Positions 1 through 7,032 are shown, counted from the first letter of the stretch. The stretch: DNA of 18,578 bases from CAZGMN01 sp964645765 (GCA_964645765.1 CAZYBE010000050.1:1-18578), one strand, 5' to 3'. Notes: generated from the letters alone by a model not told the origin. Made by a program: numbers and translations.

Positions 1-18
1 AAGAAATTTCTGAATAAA

Positions 19-329
19 GAAAGCATCCAAGATTCCCTGATATGGGTGACGTGCTAGAGGTTCGGAGCACGCTCGTTTTCCCCAGCGAGGAAAACGAGCT
101 CCCATTCAGCCTCGCTGCTTTGCCCATCGGCAAAGCAGCAGGGGGTTCCAAGGGGGTATGACCCCTTGGTCGCAGGACGCTTTGAAGCGTCCGAGAAGGG
201 GAGGCAGCGAAAGCGTTGGAAGGGGGAACGCGAAGCGGTTCCCCCTCCAAGGTCGCTTTTCTCTCCTTCGGAGAGAAACCGTGCCCGCTCAGGCTTCATA
301 GGGGACTCCTCACCTCCAGCACGTCGCCC
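19..329. repeat. Structured intergenic repeat, copy 1 (with inserted multi-hairpin module)
   Basis: Seen: an outer inverted repeat pairs 44-61 with 312-329 (18 positions, two not Watson-Crick). Inside are successive hairpins: 71-99 (11-bp stem, loop CCAGCGA), 114-139, 148-169, 175-192, 216-250 and 258-278 (9-bp stem, loop TTC). Linkers GGTTCGGAGCACGC (59-72), GAGAAGGGGAGGCAG (about 193-207) and TGCCCGCTCAGGCTTCA (about 282-298) recur in other copies. Part 117-252 is an inserted module, flanked on both sides by TCGCT (112-116 and 253-257). The left end GAAAGCATC...TATGGGTGA (19-49) recurs at 13943. No protein gene is believable inside it. Inference: a mobile or structured-RNA repeat; its function is unknown. 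Confidence 0.85.
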
Positions 330-448
330 TCTCAATCATCTTGACATCACAAATTCTGGGATGATTCCCTGTATAAATATATTCTTCCATTTCAGGCATA
401 TAAGAGGTTTTGAGAAATAGTCTCACTCCCAAATTGTTTCAAATTTTA

Positions 449-454
449 TATAAT
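449..454 (+). promoter_or_regulatory. Putative -10 box (TATAAT) for the glycerate kinase gene
   Basis: A consensus TATAAT lies 13 nt before the ATG at 468, with no recognisable -35 box at the right distance. A start site 7 nt downstream would leave a leader of about 6 nt and no Shine-Dalgarno sequence. The rest of 330-467 shows nothing I can name. Confidence 0.4.
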
Positions 455-467
455 AGCTTATGAAAAT

Positions 468-1841
468 ATGAGCAGATTAAACTTTCTCCAAAAAGCGGAA
501 AGAATCTATGGAGCCGCTCTGGCTGAAGTTGAGCCTGAAAATCTAATCAAAAAAAATGTTTCAGTGAGAAACGATAAGCTGAAAATCCAGGACAGAATTT
601 TCGACCTTTCTTCCTATAAAGACATCTTCCTGGTCTCGATTGGAAAGGCCGCTCCTTTTATGGCCGAAGGCCTATATGGAATTTTGGGCAAGAGATTAAA
701 AGAGGGAATAGCCCTCTTCGTTCCGGGAGCGAAGAAAAAGCTAAATCAAATGGAGAAAAAGCTAAATCAAATAATTTGTCTTCCGGCTTCCCATCCCCTT
801 CCGGATGAAAGAAGTTTGGCCGCCGCCAAGCGCATTCTTGAGCTGGCAATGAAAGCAGGGGCGAGAGACCTCATTTTCTTCTTGATATCAGGAGGAGGGT
901 CGGCCCAGGTTTGTCTTCCAGCAGAGGGAGTATCGCTTATAGAAAAAAGGAATGTGACTGAAATGCTGTTGAAAGCCGGAGCAAGTATTAGCGAACTCAA
1001 CATTGTCCGCAAGCATCTCTCCAGAATTAAGGGAGGTCGTCTGGCGCAGGCGGCTTTCCCGGCGACTGTAATTAACCTCATCGTCTCTGATGTCGTCGGC
1101 AACGACCTGGAGAATATTGCTTCAGGACTGACTTGCTGGGACTCCTCAACCTATGCCGATGCCTTTTTTGTTTTAAAGAGGTACGGTCTCTGGGATGATG
1201 TGCCCGGCTCGATAAGAGAAGTCGTCAAGAAAGGAATGGAAGGAAAAGCGAGCGAGACTATTAAAAGAGAAGCGCCAGCTTTTAAAAGAGTTCATCATTT
1301 CATAATCGGCGACAACCTCCTGGCTCTTCGTTCAGCGCAGAAGGAGGCTCGGAGGCTCGGCTTTAAGGCCTTAATCTTGACCTCTGCTGACCGAGGAGAG
1401 GCAAGAGATGCTGCCAGGAATTATGTCTCCCTTCTTCAGAATCTCCCCCGGCCAAAAAAAACTCAGCGGCCTCTTTGCCTCTTGTCCGGCGGGGAGCTCA
1501 CGGTCACTGTCAGAGGAAGAGGCAAAGGAGGCCGAAACCAGGAGTTTGTTCTGGCGGCCCTGCGAGAAATGAAACGCTGTCTCCCTGGATTTTCGAACTG
1601 GCTCGTTTTGAGCTTCGGCTCAGACGGAATTGATGGTCCAACTGATGCTGCCGGGGCCTGGGCAGACCCGTCGATTTTAAAGAAAGCAGAAGAGTTGGGT
1701 CTCGACCCCCAAAAATACCTGGAGGACAATGATTCCTATAATTTTTTTAAAAAGGCAGGAGGGTTGATCATCACCGGCCCAACTCATACAAACGTGATGG
1801 ATATCCGTATTTTTTTAATAAGTCAACGAGGCGAAGGCTGA
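468..1841 (+). CDS. Glycerate 2-kinase (DUF4147 / MOFRL family)
   Basis: It phosphorylates D-glycerate with ATP to give 2-phosphoglycerate, a cytoplasmic step feeding lower glycolysis. The 457-residue length suits the family. The N-terminal DUF4147 domain shows GKAA near residue 60, the glycine-rich ISGGGSA at 140-146 and ELNIVRKHLSRIKGGRLA at 177-194. The C-terminal MOFRL domain shows LSGGE at 339-343, GGRNQEFVLA at 354-363 and DGIDGPTDAAGAWAD at 386-400. The usual IASGPT reads IASGLT here. A 21-nt in-frame tandem duplication gives a repeated KKLNQ segment at residues 89-102. The ATG at 468 has no Shine-Dalgarno sequence but follows a TATAAT closely. The stop codon lies inside the outer arm of repeat copy 2. 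Family assignment is firm; the exact substrate is inferred from the family. Confidence 0.92.
   Translation: MSRLNFLQKAERIYGAALAEVEPENLIKKNVSVRNDKLKIQDRIFDLSSYKDIFLVSIGKAAPFMAEGLYGILGKRLKEGIALFVPGAKKKLNQMEKKLNQIICLPASHPLPDERSLAAAKRILELAMKAGARDLIFFLISGGGSAQVCLPAEGVSLIEKRNVTEMLLKAGASISELNIVRKHLSRIKGGRLAQAAFPATVINLIVSDVVGNDLENIASGLTCWDSSTYADAFFVLKRYGLWDDVPGSIREVVKKGMEGKASETIKREAPAFKRVHHFIIGDNLLALRSAQKEARRLGFKALILTSADRGEARDAARNYVSLLQNLPRPKKTQRPLCLLSGGELTVTVRGRGKGGRNQEFVLAALREMKRCLPGFSNWLVLSFGSDGIDGPTDAAGAWADPSILKKAEELGLDPQKYLEDNDSYNFFKKAGGLIITGPTHTNVMDIRIFLISQRGEG
731..772 (+). repeat. 21-nt tandem duplication inside the glycerate kinase gene
   Basis: Two adjacent 21-nt units (731-751 and 752-772) differ at one base. 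They keep the reading frame and add seven residues to a surface-like lysine-rich stretch between the IALFVPGA and LPASHP motifs. Confidence 0.85.
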
Positions 1842-1972
1842 GTGGCTCGGAAACCGTTTGAAGGCTGAGCGGGCATGGTTCCTCGACCGAAGGTCGAGGA
1901 GAGCGAAGCCTGAAACCGAGCAGGCTTTGCCTCGCTGGGGCAAAGCCTGCGTGTTTCCGAGCCACTCAGCCT
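1835..1972. repeat. Structured intergenic repeat, copy 2 (compact form)
   Basis: Seen: a perfect 20-bp inverted repeat (1835-1854 with 1953-1972) encloses two hairpins. One is 1881-1899 (CCTCGACC, loop GAA, GGTCGAGG). The other is 1920-1950 (12-bp stem, loop TCGCTGG, the complement of the CCAGCGA loop of copies 1 and 4). Positions 1861-1911 are identical over 51 nt to 5821-5871 in copy 3, and the reverse complement aligns with copy 4 and with the ends of copy 1. The left arm contains the TGA stop of the glycerate kinase gene. It may end or attenuate transcription between the two genes, but there is no U-tract typical of an intrinsic terminator. Confidence 0.88.
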
Positions 1973-1983
1973 GAGCCTCTCAA

Positions 1984-2012
1984 TTGCAAATTGAATGCTT
2001 GTCGATTAAAAT
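1984..2012 (+). promoter_or_regulatory. Putative sigma70-type promoter for the flavodiiron gene
   Basis: TTGCAA (1984-1989), a 17-nt spacer and TAAAAT (2007-2012). It starts 12 nt after repeat copy 2 and would give a leader of about 24 nt carrying the AAGGAGGTG ribosome site before the ATG at 2043. Confidence 0.5.
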
Positions 2013-2042
2013 TATTGATTAGCTCGAGCAAGGAGGTGCTCA

Positions 2043-3245
2043 ATGTCGGCAATAGAGATAAAGCCCGGGATTTACTGGATCGGAGTCAACGACCGAACCA
2101 CAGACCTTTTCGAAGGCATATGGCCAATCACCAAGGAAGGAGTTTCTTACAACTCCTATTTCATCGATGACGAGAAAAAAGCGGTCATCGACCTTGTCAA
2201 ATCCTTCAAGGGAGATGAATACCTTGACCAGGTCGATGAGCTCGCAGATATCTCGAAGATTGATTATATCGTCCTCAACCACATGGAGCCTGACCATTCC
2301 GGGCTCATCAGGACATTGAGGAGGATCGCCCCCCGGGTCACGATTTTGGGCTCGGCAAAGACCAAGGAGATGCTCGAAAGCTTTTTTTCCATAAAAGAAA
2401 ACGTGCGCGTCGTCAACGACGGTGAAACCCTTTCTCTGGGCAAGAGGACGCTGAAGTTCTTTTCCACTCCCTTTCTCCACTGGCCTGAGACAATCATGAC
2501 CTATGAGACTTCCCATCGAATTCTTTTTTCCTGCGATGCTTTTGGCGGATATGGTGCTCTACGAGGAGCTATTTTTGATGATGAATGCAAGGACTTTAAC
2601 TTTTACCAGAAGGAATCTCTTCGTTACTATGTGAATATCGTTGCCAATTTCAGTCAGAGAGTTTTGAGCGCTATCGAAAAGTTGGCCGGCATCCCGGTGG
2701 ACATCATCGCTCCCTCTCATGGACTCATCTGGCGCAAGAACCCCTCCCTCATCGTCAACCTCTACAAGAAGTGGGCGGAGTATGCAAGCCGCAAGAGTGA
2801 GCCGGGGATAACCCTCATCTACGGCTCGATGTACGGCCATACCGAGCAGATGATGAACGCCGTGGCTCGGGGAATATCTCGCACCGCGGGTCCGCTCGAA
2901 ATCTTTGATGCCGCACGGACCCATTCGAGCTACATCCTCCCTTCTCTCTGGACAAAAAGAGCGGTCGTCGTCGGAGCTCCGACTTATGAAGTCAGACTTT
3001 TCCCTCCGGTCGAGGAGGTCTTGAACATGGCTGCGCGCAAGCACATCAAAAACAAGAAGGTCGCTTATTTTGGAAGCTACGGCTGGAGCGGCGGCGCAAA
3101 GAAGAATCTGGAAGAGATTATCGAGCAACTCAAGTGGGAGCTTGTCGAGACACTGGAGTTTATCGGCTGCCCCAGCCACGAAGACCTGAAAAAGGGAGAA
3201 GAGTTCGGTCAAAGATTTGCTGAGCTGGTTAACAAAGAAGATTGA
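2043..3245 (+). CDS. fprA: A-type flavodiiron protein (FprA / rubredoxin:oxygen oxidoreductase family)
   Basis: Cytoplasmic enzyme that reduces O2 to water and/or NO to N2O, typically in anaerobes and with electrons from rubredoxin. Residues 1-250 form the metallo-beta-lactamase-like domain with the full diiron ligand set visible: H80-x-E82-x-D84-H85 (HMEPDHSG), H146 (LHWPET), D165 (SCDAFGGYG) and H226 (PSHGLIW). Residues 256-395 form a flavodoxin domain opening with the FMN phosphate loop YGSMYGHTEQ (260-269). The 400-residue length is that of the two-domain class A form, with no fused rubredoxin or reductase. The strong AAGGAGG site just upstream fixes the start. Whether O2 or NO is the main substrate cannot be read from the sequence. 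Confidence 0.95.
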   Translation: MSAIEIKPGIYWIGVNDRTTDLFEGIWPITKEGVSYNSYFIDDEKKAVIDLVKSFKGDEYLDQVDELADISKIDYIVLNHMEPDHSGLIRTLRRIAPRVTILGSAKTKEMLESFFSIKENVRVVNDGETLSLGKRTLKFFSTPFLHWPETIMTYETSHRILFSCDAFGGYGALRGAIFDDECKDFNFYQKESLRYYVNIVANFSQRVLSAIEKLAGIPVDIIAPSHGLIWRKNPSLIVNLYKKWAEYASRKSEPGITLIYGSMYGHTEQMMNAVARGISRTAGPLEIFDAARTHSSYILPSLWTKRAVVVGAPTYEVRLFPPVEEVLNMAARKHIKNKKVAYFGSYGWSGGAKKNLEEIIEQLKWELVETLEFIGCPSHEDLKKGEEFGQRFAELVNKED

Positions 3246-3311
3246 AGACCGGCTTCCAAAATTCAAAGGAGGTATGCTAAGATAGCGAAGGTCAATTCTT
3301 AGAGGTGGAGA

Positions 3312-3785
3312 ATGCCTGAGAGAAACTGGAAAGAGAGCTTGGCCAAATGCTTTGAAGAGCTTCGGATCATCGAAGAATACAAGGGCGAGACTCCGGAACA
3401 TTTCAAGCAGTTTTGCGAATTCATCGCTGAACCGGCTTTTGAAAGCTTGGCTGAGGAGCTGAGAAAATATGGGATTAAATCGAAGTCAAGGAGGATCAAA
3501 AGCAAGTTGATCGCCTTTCAGGTGAATTTTTCCAAGTCAAGGATTGACAACTTTCACTACATGATCTGCCTCCCCAAGGGTTCTTTTGAGCTCAGGTTGA
3601 AACTGCGGATAAGGGGAAGGAAGCATAAAAAAAGCGTTATCGAGGAAAAGGAACTGCCCTTCATGAAGGACATCTTGCCTTCAGATATCTTGAAGTTGAA
3701 AAAAGAAGACCTTATCCGGGATGTCATAAAACATTTTAGAAATTTCAACTTCGATGCTCTGACAAAGCTAGAGTCGAAGACATGA
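3312..3785 (+). CDS. Unrecognised 157-residue protein
   Basis: I do not recognise this family. The start is supported by a GAGGTGGAG ribosome site just before the ATG. The product is soluble and highly charged, with no signal peptide, membrane segment or cysteine cluster. The N-terminal half looks helical (WKESLAKCFEELRIIEEY; FKQFCEFIAEPAFESLAEELRKYG). A basic middle section (KSKSRRIKSKLIAFQVNF, KLRIRGRKHKK) alternates in a beta-like way, and the C-terminus is again helical. It follows the flavodiiron gene by 66 nt on the same strand and may be cotranscribed with it. Codon usage resembles its neighbours and the reading frame is intact, so it is probably a real gene. Confidence 0.75.
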   Translation: MPERNWKESLAKCFEELRIIEEYKGETPEHFKQFCEFIAEPAFESLAEELRKYGIKSKSRRIKSKLIAFQVNFSKSRIDNFHYMICLPKGSFELRLKLRIRGRKHKKSVIEEKELPFMKDILPSDILKLKKEDLIRDVIKHFRNFNFDALTKLESKT

Positions 3786-3857
3786 ATCTTCCTTCCCGAT
3801 GAATTCGCTCTTTTTATTTTTTCTCTTCGACTGGCCTGATTTGAATTGGAGAATCGA

Positions 3858-4805
3858 TTAGAAGCGCCAGATGAGGCGAAATCTTTCTCGCTTGTCCAGC
3901 CGGGTTATTCCTTCTTTTTTCGCCGCTTCCAAAGCCTCCTTGTACTCTTCTTCGGTGATTCCCCGGGTTAAAGGAGAGTTGAGAGGGACTTTTCCGCAAG
4001 GATAATACTGGTCCATGATGTTGACATAAGTGTTTTTTGAAATTTCTGAAGCCAAAAAACGCATCACGTCTCTTGTTCCGGCCAATCCCTGAGGGAGAAC
4101 AAGATGCCTCACCAGAAGGCCCTTCAAGGCTATTCCTCTTTCATCGATCAGCAAATCCCCCACTTGGCGGTGCATTTCCTTCAAGGCAAGCTTTGCGATT
4201 TGGGGATAATCCGGGGCTTGGGAGCATTCTTGGCCAGCCCTGCTCTCACTGTACTTGAAATCCGGCATGTAGATGTCGAAGATTCCATCGAGCAGCTTTA
4301 AAGTCTGGACAGAATCGTAGCCGCCCGTGTTGTAAACAAGAGGAACAGAAAGGCCTTTTTCCACGGCGAAAGGAAGCGCTTTCAGGATCTGAGGGACATA
4401 GTGGGTGGGGGTGACGAAATTGATGTTGTGGCATCCCAATTTCTGGAGCTCGACCATCATCCTGCCCAGGATTTCGAACGAGACTTCCTGGCCCTCGCCC
4501 AGATGGCTGATGGAGAAATTCTGGCAGAAAAGGCATCTCAGGCTGCAATGGGTCAGAAAAATCGTCCCCGAGCCATGAGAGCCGACAAGAGGCCTTTCTT
4601 CCCCGAAGTGAGGTGAGGAGGAAGAGACTTCAGGCAGGAAGCCAGCCTTACAAAAGCCTCTCTCTCCTTTGAGGCGATTGACTTTACAGTTTCGAGGGCA
4701 GAGCTGGCATTCTTTGAGTATCTGGATGGCCTTCTCCGCCTTCTTTTGAAGCAAGCCCTGCTCGTAAGCTCCAATGTAAGCGGGCTCAAAGCTTTTTAGC
4801 GGCAT
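3858..4805 (-). CDS. Radical SAM protein, PflX-like (COG1313; pyruvate-formate-lyase-activase relative)
   Basis: Seen: the radical SAM cluster motif CxxxCxxC (THCSLRCLFCQN, cysteines at 87, 91 and 94 counted from the ATG at 4805). It is preceded by a second cysteine set CxxCxxxC plus C (CQLCPRNC and GFCKAG, residues 33-52) that is typical of the PflX group. GTIFLTHC leads into the motif, and NTGGYDS, MPDFKY and VRHLVLPQ follow. Known: such proteins cleave S-adenosylmethionine with a 4Fe-4S cluster; the physiological target of PflX is not established. The ATG at 4805 is preferred over the in-frame TTG at 4826, because an extended -10 box lies between them. It is convergent with the gene ending at 3785, and no glycyl-radical enzyme is encoded nearby. 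Confidence 0.85.
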   Translation of the reverse strand: MPLKSFEPAYIGAYEQGLLQKKAEKAIQILKECQLCPRNCKVNRLKGERGFCKAGFLPEVSSSSPHFGEERPLVGSHGSGTIFLTHCSLRCLFCQNFSISHLGEGQEVSFEILGRMMVELQKLGCHNINFVTPTHYVPQILKALPFAVEKGLSVPLVYNTGGYDSVQTLKLLDGIFDIYMPDFKYSESRAGQECSQAPDYPQIAKLALKEMHRQVGDLLIDERGIALKGLLVRHLVLPQGLAGTRDVMRFLASEISKNTYVNIMDQYYPCGKVPLNSPLTRGITEEEYKEALEAAKKEGITRLDKRERFRLIWRF

Positions 4806-4814
4806 TTTCAAAAA

Positions 4815-4823
4815 ATTATACCA
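4815..4823 (-). promoter_or_regulatory. Extended -10 promoter for the PflX-like gene
   Basis: On the minus strand the sequence reads TGGTATAAT, an exact match to the extended -10 consensus TGnTATAAT, ending 9 nt before the ATG at 4805. The implied leader is about 2 nt, with no Shine-Dalgarno site. The same TGTGGTATAA string occurs before lptFG. Confidence 0.55.
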
Positions 4824-4825
4824 CA

Positions 4826-4893
4826 AAAAGGGGACAGTCCCCTTTTTCCCTTTTCTTATTTCAAAATGACAAAAAAGGGGCAGTTCCCTTTTC
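4826..4893. repeat. Two copies of a GGGGACAGTCCCC-type palindrome
   Basis: Positions 4826-4848 form an exact palindrome with 11-nt arms around a central A (A5 GGGGAC A GTCCCC T5). A second, degraded copy starts at 4871 (GGGGCAGTTCCC). Both are followed by CCCTTTTCTTATTT, so the pair is a direct repeat of about 45 nt. It lies between the divergent PflX-like and pgeF genes. From memory, similar palindromes occur around genes in several uncultured and deltaproteobacterial genomes; no transposase gene is present here. Confidence 0.8.
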
Positions 4894-4898
4894 TTATT

Positions 4899-4926
4899 TT
4901 GATTTTAAATCTTCAATCTATATAAT
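4899..4926 (+). promoter_or_regulatory. Putative sigma70-type promoter for pgeF
   Basis: TTGATT (4899-4904), a 16-nt spacer and a consensus TATAAT (4921-4926). It would leave a leader of about 78 nt. A second possible -10 (TATAAA, 4987-4992) lies closer to the start. Confidence 0.4.
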
Positions 4927-5010
4927 AAGGAATTCTCGAATTGGAATTTGGCTCGTTCTATCAGATTTTTCATTTTCTTCAGAATTTATAAATGGGCAGT
5001 GTGAGTCAAG

Positions 5011-5712
5011 ATGATGAGATTGGACCGAGAAGATTTTTTGACTATCCCTCGCCTTGAGCAGGTTCCCTTCCTTGTCCATGGCTTTGGAACAAGGCGCTTC
5101 AAAGAAAGAGATTTCAAGAATAAAAAAGAATGGAAGGGTCTTAAGCTCCTTTTTCTTGACCAGGTTCATTCTAATGTCATTCATTTGATAGATAAAGTTC
5201 CGCTAAAAAAACTGAAGGGCGATGCCATGGTTACCAGACTTCCGACTTTGCTCCTCATCATCAGGACAGCGGATTGCCTTCCTGTTCTTATTGTCGATGA
5301 ATCCCGGAAAGTTATAGCTGCAGTCCATTGTGGCTGGAGAGGAAGCGCGAAAAGGGTCGTTCAAAGAGCCATCGAAAAAATGAAAGACCATTATGGCGCC
5401 GACCCTTCGTCTCTTCTTGTGGGGTTAGGGCCCTGCATCGGTTCCAGATGCTACGAAGTTGGAGATGATGTCTTGGAAAGTTTCATAAAAAAGGGTCATC
5501 CCCAAGAATTTTTTCGAGACCATCTGCTTCGAAAAGGGAAGTATCTCTTCGACCTGAGAGGGGCGAATCTCTCTCAGATTCAGAGCATGGGGGTCAAGGA
5601 AGAGAATGTTTTTTCGATTGCGCTCTGCACCCATTGTGACCATAATTTTCTCTCTTTCCGCAGGGAAAGGAATAAAGCGGGAAGAATGTTAAGCTTTATA
5701 GGTATAAAATAA
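5011..5712 (+). CDS. pgeF: Peptidoglycan editing factor PgeF / YfiH (laccase-domain, Cu-oxidase_4 family)
   Basis: Zinc-dependent cytoplasmic enzyme. Family members act on purine nucleosides (phosphorylase and adenosine deaminase activities) and, in E. coli, prevent misincorporation into the UDP-MurNAc peptide. The family's His-Cys-His metal site is visible: H53 (LDQVHSN), C89 (RTADCLP) and H106 (AVHCGWRGS). The later GLGPCIGSRCYEVG (138-151) and CTHCDHNFLSFRRE near the C-terminus complete the pattern. The 233-residue length is normal. Two adjacent ATG codons (5011, 5014) are possible starts and neither has a good ribosome site. The gene stands alone, divergent from the PflX-like gene and followed by repeat copy 3. 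Confidence 0.92.
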   Translation: MMRLDREDFLTIPRLEQVPFLVHGFGTRRFKERDFKNKKEWKGLKLLFLDQVHSNVIHLIDKVPLKKLKGDAMVTRLPTLLLIIRTADCLPVLIVDESRKVIAAVHCGWRGSAKRVVQRAIEKMKDHYGADPSSLLVGLGPCIGSRCYEVGDDVLESFIKKGHPQEFFRDHLLRKGKYLFDLRGANLSQIQSMGVKEENVFSIALCTHCDHNFLSFRRERNKAGRMLSFIGIK

Positions 5713-5748
5713 TCAAGAATTATTAGAAGATTTAAAAGACAAGGCTGG

Positions 5749-6084
5749 ATGCTGAGTAGCTCGAAAGCACGCAGGCTTCACGTAGCCAAGCGAAGGCAGA
5801 GTGGTAAGAAAGCCGTGTGAAAGGCTGAGCGGGCATGGTTCCTCGACCGAAGGTCGAGGAGAGCGAAGCCTTGAACCGAGCCGCTTTGCTGATTTGTGGC
5901 TTGCCACAAATCAGTTGGGGGAGCCGAGGGGGTGTGTCCCCTCGGTCGCAGGGCGCAAGCCCGAGAAGGGGAGGCAGGGAGCCCCGATGGAATCGGGGCG
6001 ACCGTCGGAAGGGGGAAAGCGAAGCTGTTCCCCCTCCGAGTAGTCGCTGGGGCAAAGCCTGCGTGTTTTCGAAGTGCTCAGCCT
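5749..6084. repeat. Structured intergenic repeat, copy 3 (with inserted multi-hairpin module)
   Basis: Seen: an imperfect outer inverted repeat of about 30 nt pairs 5749-5778 with 6055-6084, including an exact 11-bp part (5768-5778 with 6055-6065). The core at 5821-5871 is identical to 1861-1911 and contains hairpin 5841-5859. A module at 5891-6043 is inserted inside what would be the CCAGCGA-loop hairpin. Its hairpins are at 5889-5914, 5924-5945, 5951-5962, about 5974-6002 and 6005-6039. The module matches the insert of copy 1 in layout and linkers (TCGCA, GAGAAGGGGAGGCAG), but most stems differ in sequence and remain paired. Short open frames inside it are by-products of the GC-rich palindromes. 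Together with a short AT-rich stretch it fills the gap between pgeF and purC. Confidence 0.87.
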
Positions 6085-6101
6085 GATCATCTAGGTTTTA
6101 G

Positions 6102-6130
6102 TTGATTTTTAAATTTATTTTTTTTATCCT
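6102..6130 (+). promoter_or_regulatory. Putative promoter for the purC operon
   Basis: TTGATT (6102-6107), a 17-nt spacer and TATCCT (6125-6130), starting 18 nt after repeat copy 3. The -10 box ends 11 nt before the purC ATG and there is no Shine-Dalgarno site, so the leader would be only about 4 nt. Confidence 0.45.
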
Positions 6131-6141
6131 TTTAGCTAACC

Positions 6142-7032
6142 ATGTCAAAAACATTTCGAGAAATATCAATTCCCGAGCTCACGCTTTATAAGAAAGGGAA
6201 GGTTCGGGATGTCTATACGGTCGAGGACAAGCTGCTCATCGTTGCTTCTGACCGAATCTCTGCCTTTGATTATGTTCTTCCCTCTCTCGTTCCGGATAAG
6301 GGAAAAATTTTAACTCAGCTTTCTAAATTCTGGTTCGACTACACCGCCCTTGTGTGTCCCAATCATCTCCTGACGGCTGAAATCAGTGAGTTTCCTCCAT
6401 TCCTCCGAAAATACAGGGAAATCCTGGAGAAGAGGTCGATGCTGGTCAAAAAAACAGAAGTCGTTCCGGTTGAATGTGTTGTTCGAGGATACCTTGCCGG
6501 CTCTGGCTGGAAAGATTATAGAGATACAGGCAGGATAAGCGGGGTTAAACTTCCCCCGGGTTTGAAAGAGGCTGACCATCTGGAACAGCTTATTTTTACT
6601 CCAGCCACAAAAGCCCAGGAAGGGCATGACCAAAATATTTCTTTTAAAGAGATGCAGAAGCTTGTTGGCTCTCGACTTGCCCAAAAAATAAAAAGAATAA
6701 GCATAAAGCTCTATCAGAAAGCCTCTTTTCATGCGCTCAAAAAGGGAATCATCATCGCCGACACAAAATTCGAATTCGGCCTTCGAAACGGCGAAATCCT
6801 CCTTGTCGATGAAATATTTACCCCCGATTCTTCTCGATTCTGGCCCCTGGCCAGCTATTCTCCTGGAAAGCCTCAGCCAAGCCTGGATAAACAGTTTGTT
6901 CGCGATTACTTGGAGAGCATAAATTGGGATAAAAAGTCTCCGCCTCCTCCTTTACCCGAGTCGATTATCCGCCAGACAGCCGAACGCTATTTTGAAATCT
7001 ATCGCCTCTTAACCGGAAAGAATGAGCTATGA
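6142..7032 (+). CDS. purC: Phosphoribosylaminoimidazole-succinocarboxamide synthase (SAICAR synthetase)
   Basis: Catalyses the ATP-dependent joining of CAIR and aspartate in de novo purine synthesis. Visible motifs are KGKVRDVY (18-25), SDRISAFD (36-43), family signature 1 VPVECVVRGYLAGS (108-121), TPATKAQEGHDQN (153-165), signature 2 IADTKFEFG (205-213) and LVDEIFTPDSSRF (221-233). At 296 residues it belongs to the longer, yeast-like class of the enzyme rather than the roughly 240-residue E. coli form. It is the first gene of an operon, and its stop overlaps the next ATG by four bases (ATGA). No other pur genes are in the window. Confidence 0.97.
   Translation: MSKTFREISIPELTLYKKGKVRDVYTVEDKLLIVASDRISAFDYVLPSLVPDKGKILTQLSKFWFDYTALVCPNHLLTAEISEFPPFLRKYREILEKRSMLVKKTEVVPVECVVRGYLAGSGWKDYRDTGRISGVKLPPGLKEADHLEQLIFTPATKAQEGHDQNISFKEMQKLVGSRLAQKIKRISIKLYQKASFHALKKGIIIADTKFEFGLRNGEILLVDEIFTPDSSRFWPLASYSPGKPQPSLDKQFVRDYLESINWDKKSPPPPLPESIIRQTAERYFEIYRLLTGKNEL

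Noticed and set aside
166..420. Open frames inside repeat copies (166-420, 5801-6105, 10791-11034 and their antisense partners)
   Set aside because: They arise from GC-rich palindromes, have no ribosome site, and their frames differ between copies. The peptides resemble each other only through the repeat.
3267..3282. AGGAGGT followed by a three-codon frame (ATG CTA AGA TAG) between the flavodiiron gene and the 157-residue gene
   Set aside because: The ribosome site touches the ATG, so initiation is unlikely, and there is no sign of a leader-peptide attenuator.
3773..3832. Inverted repeat AGTCGAAGA ... TCTTCGACT after the 157-residue gene as a terminator
   Set aside because: The loop is about 40 nt and there is no U-tract directly after the stem.
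4806..4826. TTG at 4826 as the start of the PflX-like gene
   Set aside because: An extended -10 box TGGTATAAT lies inside this extension, and the ATG at 4805 begins just after it.
44..6084. CRISPR array or integron attC sites in the hairpin repeats
   Set aside because: There are no regularly spaced identical repeats with unique spacers, no cas genes, no integrase and no GTTRRRY core sites. The variation is in paired stems rather than in spacers.
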